From Umezawaea sp049997955 (GTDB taxonomy: Bacteria; Actinomycetota; Actinomycetes; Mycobacteriales; Pseudonocardiaceae), in the NCBI GenBank assembly GCA_049997955.1, contig JAEBDY010000007.1:248001-312000 (forward strand): DNA of 64,000 bases. Direction: 5' to 3'. A program made the position numbers and the translations under genes. Below are positions 25,354 through 33,422 of this stretch, in pieces (position 1 is the stretch's first letter; each line of letters opens with the position of its first letter). The notes beneath the pieces were generated by a model. That model saw only the letters and a list, made by a program, of their open reading frames with translations. It was not told the DNA's origin and ran no database searches.

Positions 25354-26037
25354 TCAGGCGCGGCCGAGTGCCTGTCCCGCGGCGGCCAGGGTGCGCTCGA
25401 CGAGGTCGGTCGCGGTGCCGGGCGCCCAGCGCTCCGCCCACTCCGCGGCGTAGCCGAGGTAGTCGCCGTACTGCTCGGTCGACCACGGACCGTCCGGGCT
25501 CCAGTTCGAGCCGCGCAGCGCGTTCACGCCCACCGCGACGTGCTGGTCCAGGATGAGCGGCCCGCCCGTGACCGGGTCGTACGCGCCGAAGTGGAGCACC
25601 CGGCCGACGTCGGCGGAGCCGAGGCGGGCGAGGGCGTGGCTGCCGCGCCGGGCGAGGGTCGCGTACCCGGCGACCGCGCCCTCCGCGCGGGCGGTGCGCA
25701 CGGCCTGGGAGAGGTTGGCGCCGACCGCGTCGGGGTTCGCGTCGAACACCGAGCCCAGCTTGGAGGCGTTGCGCGACTTCGTGCCGACGGCCCAGACCTG
25801 CGTGGCGACCAGGGTGTGGACGGCTCCCAGTTCGTCGTCGGCGCGGGCCCCGATGGCGAACAGGACACGTCGGTCGACCGTGGTGCGGTCGTCCAGTTCG
25901 GCGGGCCAGCAGGCGCGGTCGGGCAGGTAGTCGAGCCAGTGGCCCTTCACGAAACCGACCGCCTGGTCCAGCAGGTAGGGGCTGGCCCGTGCGGGCGGGG
26001 TGCCGCGGAAGACGGTCTCGAACGCGAGGGTGGCCAC
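25354..26037 (-). CDS. Conserved hypothetical protein, possible 8-oxoguanine glycosylase-fold protein
   Basis: A 227-aa soluble protein starting MATLAFETVFRGTPPARASPYLLDQAVGFVKGHW. The C-terminal half has LARLGSADVGRVLHFGAYDPVTGGPLILDQHVAVGVNALRGSNWSPDGPWSTEQYGDYLGYAAEWAERW, which resembles the HhH-glycosylase-like proteins labelled OGG-fold in actinobacteria, where LILD(Q/R)HVA follows a short loop. The catalytic Lys-Asp pair of true OGG enzymes is not clearly present. I therefore leave the function open. It is divergent from the secreted beta-helix protein. Confidence 0.6.
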   Translation of the reverse strand: MATLAFETVFRGTPPARASPYLLDQAVGFVKGHWLDYLPDRACWPAELDDRTTVDRRVLFAIGARADDELGAVHTLVATQVWAVGTKSRNASKLGSVFDANPDAVGANLSQAVRTARAEGAVAGYATLARRGSHALARLGSADVGRVLHFGAYDPVTGGPLILDQHVAVGVNALRGSNWSPDGPWSTEQYGDYLGYAAEWAERWAPGTATDLVERTLAAAGQALGRA

Positions 26038-26100
26038 CGGAACATCCTATGGACCGGTTTTCCCGCCCATCGCCCGGTAACGCCCGGAACATGTTTCAAG

Positions 26101-26148
26101 ACTTAGTTTAAGTGATGTATTGACACCTGGCGGTAACAGCCATAACGT
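26101..26148 (+). promoter_or_regulatory. Promoter and possible operator of the secreted CBM13 beta-helix gene
   Basis: TTGACA (26120-26125) and TAACGT (26143-26148) are 17 bases apart, a strong sigma-70-type promoter in otherwise GC-rich DNA. Just before it ACTTAGTTTAAGT (26101-26113) has perfect ACTTA/TAAGT arms, a likely operator. The gene start is about 300 bases further, so the transcript has a long leader; 26150-26432 shows no convincing open frame or known riboswitch. Confidence 0.55.
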
Positions 26149-26447
26149 CCTGGACCACGCGGGAGGAGTCTCGGTGAGCAGAACCGGAGTCGGTGCACAA
26201 CATTGCCTCGGCGAAGATCAGCGGCCGGAGCGATTCACCGCTTTCCACCTTGTCGGGGCGTGCGCGGCTATTCACCGAACAACCCCCGGCGAGCATTCCC
26301 CCTGATGTTCCACCCTGCCTGACACCGTTCGACGGAACTCCGGCGCGCGTCCCCGCCATCGGCCCCCGCGCCCTCCGGGCGAAGCGGCCGATCGCCGCCG
26401 CGCGCCGGGTGACGACGCCGCGCTGCGCGGCCGAGGAGGGTTTCCCT

Positions 26448-28682
26448 GTGCTTCCACGCCCCAAGTTCCGCGTGCCACGCGGTCGACGAACGGTGCTGGC
26501 CACCGTGCTCGCGATCATCGCGAGTACCTTCACGGTCCTGGCCGGCACCGCTCCGGTCGCCAGCGCGGCCGTCGACCCGGCCGCCTGGTACACGGTCGTG
26601 AACCAGACCAGCGGCAAGTGCGTCGACGCGCGCGCCGCCGCGACCGCCAACGGCACCGCGATCCAGCAGTACACCTGCAACAGCAGCACCGCGCAGCAGT
26701 GGCAGTTCCAGCCCACCAGCGGCGGGTTCAGCCGGATCAACGCCCGCGACAACTCCGCGCAGGTGCTGGACGTCGCGAACGTGTCCACCGCCGACGGTGG
26801 ACTGATCCACCTGTGGACCTATGGTGGTGGCAACAACCAGCAGTGGCAGGCGGTCGAGCAGGCCGGTGGCTCGTACCGCTTCGTCAGCAGGCTGAGCGGC
26901 AAGTGCCTCGACGTGCCGAGCGCGTCCACCGCGGACAGCGTGCAGCTCCAGCAGTACACCTGCAACGGATCGGGCGCCCAGACGTTCAGCCTCGTCCCCG
27001 CAGGAGGTACCACCCCCGTGCCCCCCGGTACGCCGGACTTCGGCCCGAACGCCATCTTCTTCGACCCGTCGATGTCGGCCGCGACGATCCAGAACCGGGT
27101 CGACCAGGTGTTCGCGCAGCAGGAGCGCAGCCAGTTCGGCCTGCAGCGCTACGCGCTCATCTTCAAGCCCGGCACGTACAACGCGAACGTGAACGTGGGC
27201 TTCTACACCCAGGTGCTCGGTCTCGGCCTGTCGCCGGACGACGTGAACATCAACGGCTCCGTGCACGTCGAGGCGGACTGGTTCCAGGGCAACGCGACGC
27301 AGAACTTCTGGCGCTCGGCGGAGAACCTGTCGGTCACCCCGACCGGCGGCACCGACCGCTGGGCGGTGTCGCAGGCCGCGCCGTACCGCCGCATGCACCT
27401 GCGCGGCAACCTGCTGCTCGACGACGGCGGCTGGTCCAGCGGCGGCCTGCTCGCCGACAGCAAGATCGACGGCCAGGTCCGCTCCGGCTCGCAGCAGCAG
27501 TGGCTGACCCGCAACACGGACATGGGCGGTTGGACCGGGTCCAACTGGAACATGGTGTTCGTCGGCGCGACCAACGCCCCCGCGGGGACCTTCCCGAACC
27601 CGCCGTACACGAGGGTCGCGCAGACCCCGCAGGTCCGCGAGAAGCCCTTCCTGAACGTCAACGCCGCGGGCGACTACAACGTGTTCGTCCCCGCGGTGCG
27701 CAACAACTCCTCCGGCGCCAGCTGGACGAACGGCACCCCGGCAGGCCAGAACCTGCCGCTGAGCCAGTTCTTCATCGCCAAGCCGGGCACCTCGGCGGGC
27801 GCCATCAACGCGGCACTGGCCGCGGGCAAGGACCTGATCTTCGGACCGGGCGTCTACCACCTGAACGAGACGATCCGCGTCACCCGCCCGAACACCGTCG
27901 TGCTCGGCCTGGGCCTGGCGACGCTGATCCCGGACAACGGCGTCACCGCGATGACCGTCGCGGACGTCGACGGCGTGAAGATCGCGGGCATCCTGATCGA
28001 CGCGGGCACCACGAACTCCAACCTGCTGATGGAGATCGGCCCGACCGGGTCCAGCGCCGACCACTCGGCCAACCCGACGTCGCTGAACGACGTGTTCTTC
28101 CGGGTCGGCGGAGCGGTCGTCGGCCGGGCCACGACGAACCTCGTCATCAACAGCGACAACGTCATCGGCGACCACCTGTGGATCTGGCGCGGTGACCACG
28201 GCGACAGCACCGGCAACGGGGTGGGCTGGAACCTCAACACCTCGGACACCGGCCTGATCGTCAACGGCGACAACGTGACGATGTACGGCCTCTTCGTCGA
28301 GCACTACCAGAAGTACCAGACCATTTGGAACGGTCAGGGTGGCAGGACGTACTTCTACCAGAACGAGATGCCGTACGACCCGCCGAACCAGGCGGCGTAC
28401 ATGAACGGCTCGACGCAGGGCTGGGCGGCGTACAAGGTGGCGAACTCGGTCACCAGCCACGAGGTCTGGGGGTTCGGCAGCTACGTCTTCTTCAACGTCA
28501 ACCCCAGCGTCGTGAACGCCCGCGCGATCGAGACGCCCGTCCACCCGAACGTCCGCTTCCACAACATGGTCACCTTCTCGCTGGGCGGTGGCCAGGGCAC
28601 GATCCGCAACGTCGTCAACACCACCGGCCCGACCGTCGGTCCCAACAACACCGCACCGGGGTACCTGGTCAGCTTCCCCTAG
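26448..28682 (+). CDS. Secreted CBM13 (ricin-B) + pectin-lyase-type beta-helix protein, putative glycoside hydrolase
   Basis: GTG at 26448 follows GAGGAGGG by 7 bases, giving 744 aa. A signal peptide (about 1-43, ending APVASAA) precedes a ricin-B lectin domain (about 45-185) with its QxW-type repeats (QQWQFQP, NNQQWQAV). The rest (about 190-744, from FGPNAIFFDPSMSAATIQNRVDQVFAQQERSQFG) is a parallel beta-helix rich in Asn and Gly, with RYALIFKPGTYNANVNVGFYTQVLGLGL and TVVLGLGLATLIPDNGVTAMTV. Relatives are often named adenylyl cyclase or coagulation factor 5/8 protein without support. A polysaccharide-degrading role is inferred from fold and CBM13. The CBM13 is close kin to that of the ThuA protein at 52537. 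Confidence 0.85.
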   Translation: MLPRPKFRVPRGRRTVLATVLAIIASTFTVLAGTAPVASAAVDPAAWYTVVNQTSGKCVDARAAATANGTAIQQYTCNSSTAQQWQFQPTSGGFSRINARDNSAQVLDVANVSTADGGLIHLWTYGGGNNQQWQAVEQAGGSYRFVSRLSGKCLDVPSASTADSVQLQQYTCNGSGAQTFSLVPAGGTTPVPPGTPDFGPNAIFFDPSMSAATIQNRVDQVFAQQERSQFGLQRYALIFKPGTYNANVNVGFYTQVLGLGLSPDDVNINGSVHVEADWFQGNATQNFWRSAENLSVTPTGGTDRWAVSQAAPYRRMHLRGNLLLDDGGWSSGGLLADSKIDGQVRSGSQQQWLTRNTDMGGWTGSNWNMVFVGATNAPAGTFPNPPYTRVAQTPQVREKPFLNVNAAGDYNVFVPAVRNNSSGASWTNGTPAGQNLPLSQFFIAKPGTSAGAINAALAAGKDLIFGPGVYHLNETIRVTRPNTVVLGLGLATLIPDNGVTAMTVADVDGVKIAGILIDAGTTNSNLLMEIGPTGSSADHSANPTSLNDVFFRVGGAVVGRATTNLVINSDNVIGDHLWIWRGDHGDSTGNGVGWNLNTSDTGLIVNGDNVTMYGLFVEHYQKYQTIWNGQGGRTYFYQNEMPYDPPNQAAYMNGSTQGWAAYKVANSVTSHEVWGFGSYVFFNVNPSVVNARAIETPVHPNVRFHNMVTFSLGGGQGTIRNVVNTTGPTVGPNNTAPGYLVSFP

Positions 28683-28694
28683 CACGTCCCCTGT

Positions 28695-28735
28695 CCGAGG
28701 AGCGCCGTCCGGGTTTCCCGTGCGGCGCTCCTCGG
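28695..28735 (+). terminator. Terminator hairpin after the beta-helix protein gene
   Basis: CCGAGGAGCGCCG pairs perfectly over 13 bases with CGGCGCTCCTCGG, loop of 15, starting 13 bases after the stop at 28682. Confidence 0.85.
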
Positions 28736-28739
28736 GTTC

Positions 28740-28995
28740 CCCGGCCTTGGCGGCGATGGCGGCCGACCGGTTCGGCGACGGCCCCTGGGCGGGCCGGGCG
28801 GCGACGCTGGTCACCGCGACCCGGTCGATGCCCGCCGCCCCGCTGGTCGCCGCGATGAGAGTGCGCTCAGTAGCTTCAGTGTAGACAGAAATGAATCGTC
28901 CCGGCCCGTGGTCGCAGGAGCCGCCATGAGCGGCCCTCGGCGGTGAGCCGCGCGGGTCCCGGTCTCGCGGTGGAGGACCGGGACCCGCGCCCGTC
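28740..28995. other. Gene-free stretch, possible regulator remnant
   Basis: On the minus strand around 28740-28870 an open frame reads ERTLIAATSGAAGIDRVAVTSVAAR, faintly like a TetR N-terminus, but it has no helix-turn-helix after it and no start codon with a ribosome site. No complete gene can be supported here. Confidence 0.3.
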
Positions 28996-29766
28996 CTAGA
29001 CCGGCTTGAGCTCGCCTGCTTCGACGGCCACCGCGAGGACGTTGCCCTCGGGTGGTCGCGGGCACGTGCCGAAGGGGGAGAAGGTGAAGGGCATGTTGGT
29101 CGCCCGGTTGAAGTCCAGCACCGCGCGCCCGTCGGTCAACGGGCCGGACAACGCCCGCCAGGGAGCCGTCGACCGCCCGCTCGTGGCGTCGCTGAACCGG
29201 AAGTTCACGTTGTCGCCGTCGACCGACGCGGCCACCACCTGCTCGACCCCGCCGAGCGTGAACACCAGCTCGCCGTCCACGGTGGTCTCCTGCTCCAGCC
29301 CTTCCTGGGCGGAGCCGACCACCACGGTCCGCGGGGCTTCGAACGGCCGGAACTCGGCGTCCACCACGAACTCGGGCCGCACGTCGAACGCGGGCACGCC
29401 GTCGAACGCCAGACGGGTGGGCGCCTGCGGGTCGCGCGGCCGCAGCACGTACCGCCCGGACCTCAGGGCGACCTCCAGGTGCACGTCGCCGTAGGACGCG
29501 AAGATCTTCGACCCCTGCTCGGCGACGACCACCGACGCCGTCCCGTCGAGCACCTCGCCGTCGACGACCAGGCCTTCGGCGGCGGTAACGGTCACCCGAG
29601 CGGCGTCGTCGTCGACGACCCACTCACCGGGCACGCCGGGGAACCGCTTCGGGGTCGAGTCCAACCAGAGCAAACCGGTCAGGCTCAACCAGCCGTGGGG
29701 CTGCCTCAGCACGACCTCACGACGGTGGTGCCACTCGTCCCACCCGGCTTGAAGATCGGTAGTCAT
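28996..29766 (-). CDS. DUF1684 domain protein
   Basis: A 256-aa protein beginning MTTDLQAGWDEWHHRREVVLRQPHGWLSLTGLLWLDSTPKRFPGVPGEW. DUF1684 hallmarks are the N-terminal W..WH..R...L..PHGWLSLTGL.WL segment, KIFASYGDVHLEVALRSGRYVLRPRDPQAP, and at the end AVLDFNRATNMPFTFSPFGTCPRPPEGNVLAVAVEAGE, where DFNRA.NPPCAFSPFATCPLPP.GN.L is the usual pattern. It is predicted cytoplasmic. The family's role is unknown. Confidence 0.88.
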   Translation of the reverse strand: MTTDLQAGWDEWHHRREVVLRQPHGWLSLTGLLWLDSTPKRFPGVPGEWVVDDDAARVTVTAAEGLVVDGEVLDGTASVVVAEQGSKIFASYGDVHLEVALRSGRYVLRPRDPQAPTRLAFDGVPAFDVRPEFVVDAEFRPFEAPRTVVVGSAQEGLEQETTVDGELVFTLGGVEQVVAASVDGDNVNFRFSDATSGRSTAPWRALSGPLTDGRAVLDFNRATNMPFTFSPFGTCPRPPEGNVLAVAVEAGELKPV

Positions 29767-29798
29767 GCCTGGGGAACGCCGAGGACGGGGAAGAGATT

Positions 29799-29829
29799 CC
29801 GCGGGGGCGCGACGAACGCGCCCCCGCGG
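29799..29829 (-). terminator. Terminator hairpin of the DEAD-box helicase gene
   Basis: CCGCGGGGGCGCG and CGCGCCCCCGCGG pair over 13 bases around ACGAA, 12 bases beyond the helicase stop at 29842. Confidence 0.85.
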
Positions 29830-29841
29830 ACCGTCACCGGA

Positions 29842-31605
29842 TCAGCCCTGCTGGTCGCGCTCCAGGCGCACGGACACCTTGCGCCCCTTGACCGTCGCCC
29901 CGCGCAGGGCCACGATCACCGACTGCGCGACCGACTCCGGCACCTCCACCAGCGAGAACCGGTCGGCGATCTCGATCGCCCCGATGTCGCGGCCCTTCAG
30001 CTTCGCCTCGCCCGCGATGGCGCCCACGAGGTCCTGCGGCCGGATCCCGGCACTGCGGCCGGCGCCGAAGAACAACCGGGTCATCCCGGCCGTGGGCGTG
30101 CGCGGCCTGCGCTCGCGCCGGTTGCCCGGCTCGGCCGACCCGCGACCCGGCCGGTCGGGCCGCGCCGCGACGTCCGGGATCTCCTCTTCCTCGTCCGCCG
30201 CGGCACCGGAAGCCTCGTGGGCCAGCTTCACGGCCGCGAGCGCGATCTCCATCAGGTCGAAGTCGTCCGTCAGCGTCTCCACGACCACGCGGAAGCGCTC
30301 CAGCTCGTCCTCCAGCAGCGACTCGTGCAGCGCGGCACGCGTCAGCTCCAACCGCCGGGCCCGCAGGTCGGCGACCGTCGGGACCTTCTCGACCGGGATC
30401 CTCTGCTTGGTGACCCGCTCGATGGTCTTCAGCATCCCGTGCTCACGCGGCTCGACCAGCGTGATCGCGACACCCTCGCGCCCCGCGCGGCCGACACGGC
30501 CGATGCGGTGCACGTAGGACTCCGGCGCGGACGGGACGTTGTAGTTCACGACGTGCGTGAGCTGCTCGATGTCCAACCCGCGCGCGGCCACGTCCGTGGC
30601 GACGAGCAGGTCGGCGGTGCCGTTGCGCAGCCTGCCCATGACCCGGTCGCGCTGCTCCTGGCTGATGCCGCCGTGCAGCGACTCCGCCCGGTAGCCGCGG
30701 CCGTTGAGGGTCTCGGTCAGCTGGTCGACCTCGTCGCGGGTGCGGCAGAAGACGATCGCGGCGGTGGGCGCCTCGACGTCCAGCACGCGGCCGAGCGCGG
30801 CGGGCTTGTGCGCGCGCGGCACGATGTACGCGCTCTGCCGGACGCGGGGGGCCTCGCCGGGCGCGGTCTGCTCGCGCCCGATCGTGATCCGCACCGGGTT
30901 CTTCAGGTGCTGGCGGGCCAGCTTGTCGATGCGCGGCGGCATCGTCGCCGAGAACAGCACCGTCTGCCGCTCGCTGGGCGTCTCCTGGAGGATCGACTCG
31001 ATGTCCTCCGCGAAGCCCATGTCGAGCATCTCGTCCGCCTCGTCGAGGACGACGATCTCCAGGCTGTCCAGCTTCAGCGTGCCGCGACCGATGTGGTCGA
31101 TGGCCCGGCCCGGCGTGGCGACGACGACGTCGACACCCCGCTCCAGCGCCTGCAGCTGGCGGCCGATGGGCTGGCCGCCGTAGATCGGCAGCACCCGCGC
31201 GCCCAGGTCGCGGCCGTACTTGTGGATCGCCTCGCACACCTGCACCGCGAGTTCACGGGTGGGTACGAGCACCAGTGCGAGCGGAGCCGTGGTCCGGCTC
31301 CTCGCCTCGGTCAGCTTCTGCAGCACCGGCAGCGCGAACGCGGCGGTCTTGCCCGTGCCCGTCGCGGCCTGGCCCAGCAGGTCCTGGCCTTCGAGCAGCG
31401 GCGGGATCGCCTCGCGCTGGATGGGCGTCGGCTCTTCGTAGCCGAGGTTCGTCAAAGCCTTGAGGAGTTCGGGACGCAGCGCCAGGTCGGCGAACGTCGT
31501 CGACCTGTCCTCGATCGCGTCGGCGGTCACGGCGGCCACTTCGGCCACTTCGGCCACGGCGGTCACGTCGGTCACGTCGGTCACGTCGGTCACTTCGGGG
31601 GTCAT
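29842..31605 (-). CDS. deaD: DEAD-box RNA helicase, DeaD/CsdA-like
   Basis: A 587-aa protein; GAGGAGC before ATG 31605 sets the start. The helicase core has the Q motif (LGYEEPTPIQREAIPPLL), Walker A (AATGTGKTAAF), PTRELAVQV, motif II VLDEADEML, SAT (VLFSATMP), IVFCRTRDEVDQL, LVATDVAARGLDI and the motif VI HRIGRVGRAGREG. A DbpA-type RNA-binding domain at the C-terminus (TRLFFGAGRSAGIRPQDLVGAIAGEAKLKGRDIGAIEIADRFSLVEVPE) is typical of DeaD proteins that act in ribosome assembly and cold response. The N-terminus is an odd low-complexity run of TDV and AEV triplets made by 9-base repeats. DUF2203 lies 66 bases upstream on the same strand. Confidence 0.95.
   Translation of the reverse strand: MTPEVTDVTDVTDVTAVAEVAEVAAVTADAIEDRSTTFADLALRPELLKALTNLGYEEPTPIQREAIPPLLEGQDLLGQAATGTGKTAAFALPVLQKLTEARSRTTAPLALVLVPTRELAVQVCEAIHKYGRDLGARVLPIYGGQPIGRQLQALERGVDVVVATPGRAIDHIGRGTLKLDSLEIVVLDEADEMLDMGFAEDIESILQETPSERQTVLFSATMPPRIDKLARQHLKNPVRITIGREQTAPGEAPRVRQSAYIVPRAHKPAALGRVLDVEAPTAAIVFCRTRDEVDQLTETLNGRGYRAESLHGGISQEQRDRVMGRLRNGTADLLVATDVAARGLDIEQLTHVVNYNVPSAPESYVHRIGRVGRAGREGVAITLVEPREHGMLKTIERVTKQRIPVEKVPTVADLRARRLELTRAALHESLLEDELERFRVVVETLTDDFDLMEIALAAVKLAHEASGAAADEEEEIPDVAARPDRPGRGSAEPGNRRERRPRTPTAGMTRLFFGAGRSAGIRPQDLVGAIAGEAKLKGRDIGAIEIADRFSLVEVPESVAQSVIVALRGATVKGRKVSVRLERDQQG
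31541..31600 (-). repeat. 9-base tandem repeats inside the helicase N-terminus
   Basis: The plus strand shows GGCCACTTC repeated, then GGTCACGTC repeated four times, which on the minus strand encode TDV-TDV-TDV and AEV-AEV-AAV near residues 5-28. Such slippage-prone repeats may vary in number between strains. Confidence 0.8.
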
Positions 31606-31671
31606 GCGCAAGCTCCTCGTTACAGGTCCGATCAACTGTGGCGGACCGGCCGAGTTCTGCTCGGCGAGAGT

Positions 31672-32034
31672 TCAGGCCAACCGGCGCCTACCTGCGAAAC
31701 CGAGGTCGAGACGGTGGTACCAACTCAGCTCGGCGTCGCCTTCCAACCAGCACAGCAGCACCGGCGCGCCGTCAAGGTCCGAGGGGAAGTCTACGAGGAG
31801 AGGTGCGAACCCCTTCAGCTCGGCCCCGGTCTGCTGCACCGAGGTGAGCAAATCGTCCAGTTCGGCCTGCGCCGCTTTCCACTCCGGGAGACCCCCCAGA
31901 CCGGACGGTTCACCACCCGGGGAAACCGCGTGGGCCAGCTCCGCGGCGTCCGCTCGGAGGGCGACGATCCGGGTGAGGGTGGGGAGGAGGTCGGCCAAGG
32001 TCGCGCGTGCTTCGGCGATGGTGAAGAGGGTCAT
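31672..32034 (-). CDS. DUF2203 domain protein
   Basis: A 120-aa protein: MTLFTIAEARATLADLLPTLTRIVALRADAAELAHAV, then WKAAQAELDDLLTSVQQTGAELKGFAPLLVDFPSDLDGAPVLLCWLEGDAELSWYHRLDLGFAGRR. The F...EA...LP.L and GAELKG...GLVDFPS...G..V.LCW..GE....WH....GFAGR pattern identifies DUF2203 over its whole length. Function unknown. It is upstream of the DEAD-box helicase on the same strand and may be cotranscribed with it. Confidence 0.9.
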   Translation of the reverse strand: MTLFTIAEARATLADLLPTLTRIVALRADAAELAHAVSPGGEPSGLGGLPEWKAAQAELDDLLTSVQQTGAELKGFAPLLVDFPSDLDGAPVLLCWLEGDAELSWYHRLDLGFAGRRRLA

Positions 32035-32093
32035 GGGGGGAGTGTGGGATACCACACGAACGGGGTTGTCTCGGGGCTTTCCGGGGGCGGGAA

Positions 32094-32116
32094 ATGTCGG
32101 ACCCCGGTCGTAGCGT
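32094..32116 (+). promoter_or_regulatory. RecA-independent damage-type (PafBC-like) promoter motif, copy A
   Basis: ATGTCGGAC, 8 bases, then TAGCGT fits TTGTCRGTG-N8-TAnnnT, the mycobacterial RecA-NDp consensus as I know it, with exact spacing. It points into the repeat element, 143 bases before its hairpin. Confidence 0.55.
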
Positions 32117-32258
32117 GTGCGTCGGGGGGTTCTGGTTTTCGGGGGACGCCTGGTTTGTGCTGGGCGGTTCGAGGGGTCTGGTTTGGGCTGGTCAGGGGGT
32201 CTGTGTCGCTGGCCGTCTTGTCGGTGGGGTCGGGGTGCCCCCGAGGCGCGATTGTCTC

Positions 32259-32319
32259 CATGTCCGTCCGCGCCGCGTCAAGGCGGGAAAGATGCCTTGA
32301 CCCGTAGCGGACGGACATG
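32259..32319 (+). ncRNA. Nested hairpin, candidate structured RNA, copy A
   Basis: Outer arms CATGTCCGTCCGC (32259-32271) and GCGGACGGACATG (32307-32319) pair perfectly over 13 bases. Inside, GTCAAGGC (32277-32284) pairs with GCCTTGAC (32294-32301) around GGGAAAGAT. The whole 61-base element recurs unchanged at 55662-55722. Lying downstream of a promoter-like motif, it may be a small RNA, or an inverted repeat acting in DNA. Confidence 0.5.
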
Positions 32320-32430
32320 AGGGCGCTGGGGATCGGGGGTGGGGAGGGGTCCGGGCTCCCTTGGGGTGCGTGCTTCCGTCTGGCTGTGGGTGGGCTGGGT
32401 GCGTGCTTTTGCTTGGGCTGTGGTGAGGGG

Positions 32431-33422
32431 GTGCGTGCGGCTGCCGTGGCTGTGGCCGGTGATGTGTGAGCGACCTGCTTCGGCTGTAGCCGGTCATGGG
32501 CGTGCGGCTGCTTCAACTGTGGACAGTGGGTGGGTGGGTGCGGCTGCTTGGGCTGTCGGCAGCGGGTGGTGCAGTTGGCTGCTGGCAGTGGGGCTTCTTG
32601 CTGTGCGTCAGCCGGGCGCGTGCGCTTGGGGTGGCGTGTGTCGGTTGGGCTGTAGTCGGCCGGGGTGTCACGGTCCGTTTGGCCTTGGCCCGCGGGCTGG
32701 GTAGGTCCGCTTGGGCCTGGGTGGTTCTGGTGCCCTGGGCGGCGGTGTTGGCGCGCTTGGGCTGGGGAGGATGGCGCGGACGGTGTGCCGGGCCGCCCGC
32801 CTGGGGGGTTCGGGCGGTGGGCGGGGGTCCGCGCCATCTCTCGGGGAGGCGAGTGCCGGTTGGGCGGACTCGTCAAGTTGTTTCGGTTCTCGTTACTTTT
32901 GCGCCCACTTGAAGTATCACTTCCGGGTGCCGATACGCCCAATCGGGGGTTAACGGGGTGCGGCGTCGTGACTAATTGACTGTTGACGCACGGGACCTGG
33001 CGGTGATGGCGACTCGTGGGGTCGGGCTCGGTGCCGAAGTTGTGGTGCGGTGTGGCGGGGATTTGACGTTAACTTCACCTTCGAGATTTGTTCCTCGTGA
33101 AGTCGACTCTGTTTCCGTCGTTGCCGGGTGATGTCTTGCGTTTCTGCTCTGATGTCCGAATCTGCGCCGGTTCCGGCGATGGACCAAGAGGCGCGGTTGC
33201 TCCGTGCAGCGGTATCTCGGGGCGGAATGCTCCGGGCTGTCGCTATAACACTTCTATACTCGCGATTCCCGTCGGAAGTCGTGTTCTCGAATGGGCGTTC
33301 TGCCGCTAACGTGCGTTCCGAACACCTTCCCGACCACCGTTTCGGCACCAGGAACCGCGACCGCGCCCGCGTCCTGGAGTCGGCCTACGGGGGCGGCCGG
33401 TAGTGGGGATCGAGGCGGATCT
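32431..33422. other. Gene-free stretch of about 1 kb, G+T-rich then lower GC
   Basis: 32431-32830 continues the G/T-biased sequence with imperfect repeats of GGCTG and GGGTGCGTGCG and no credible coding. 32830-33400 is lower in GC and has short open frames without family features. TATACT near 33256 could be the -10 of a promoter for the Lsr2-like gene. I can support no gene. Confidence 0.5.

Larger units (their letters stand above)
32087..32430 (+). repeat. Dispersed intergenic repeat, copy A (nested hairpin element)
   Basis: Two blocks are shared with 55409-55860. Block 1 (about 32087-32157) starts GCGGGAAATGTCGG and contains a damage-type promoter motif. Block 2 (about 32248-32400) has a near-identical 60-base nested hairpin followed by GGTGGGGAGGGG and CTTGGGGTGCGTGCTTCCG. 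The strand is strongly G+T rich and open frames on either strand are low complexity; block 1 has an indel between copies, which rules out a conserved protein there. Confidence 0.85.

Noticed and set aside
24950..25453. 167-codon plus frame in the gap after the P1 peptidase
   Set aside because: Overlaps the end of the minus gene at 25354 and has random-looking Arg/Ser-rich composition.
26268..28814. 848-codon minus-strand frame over the beta-helix gene
   Set aside because: Composition is typical antisense of a GC-rich gene; the plus frame has signal peptide, CBM13 and beta-helix.
29479..32307. 942-codon plus-strand frame over the DEAD-box helicase
   Set aside because: It is the shadow of the helicase and DUF1684 genes and runs on into the hairpin repeat; no recognisable features.
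32031..32942. Pro/Thr/His-rich minus frame of 303 codons, and a similar one at 55374-55946
   Set aside because: They share sequence only where the DNA repeat is shared. The flanks are low complexity, and an indel in block 1 breaks conservation of frame.
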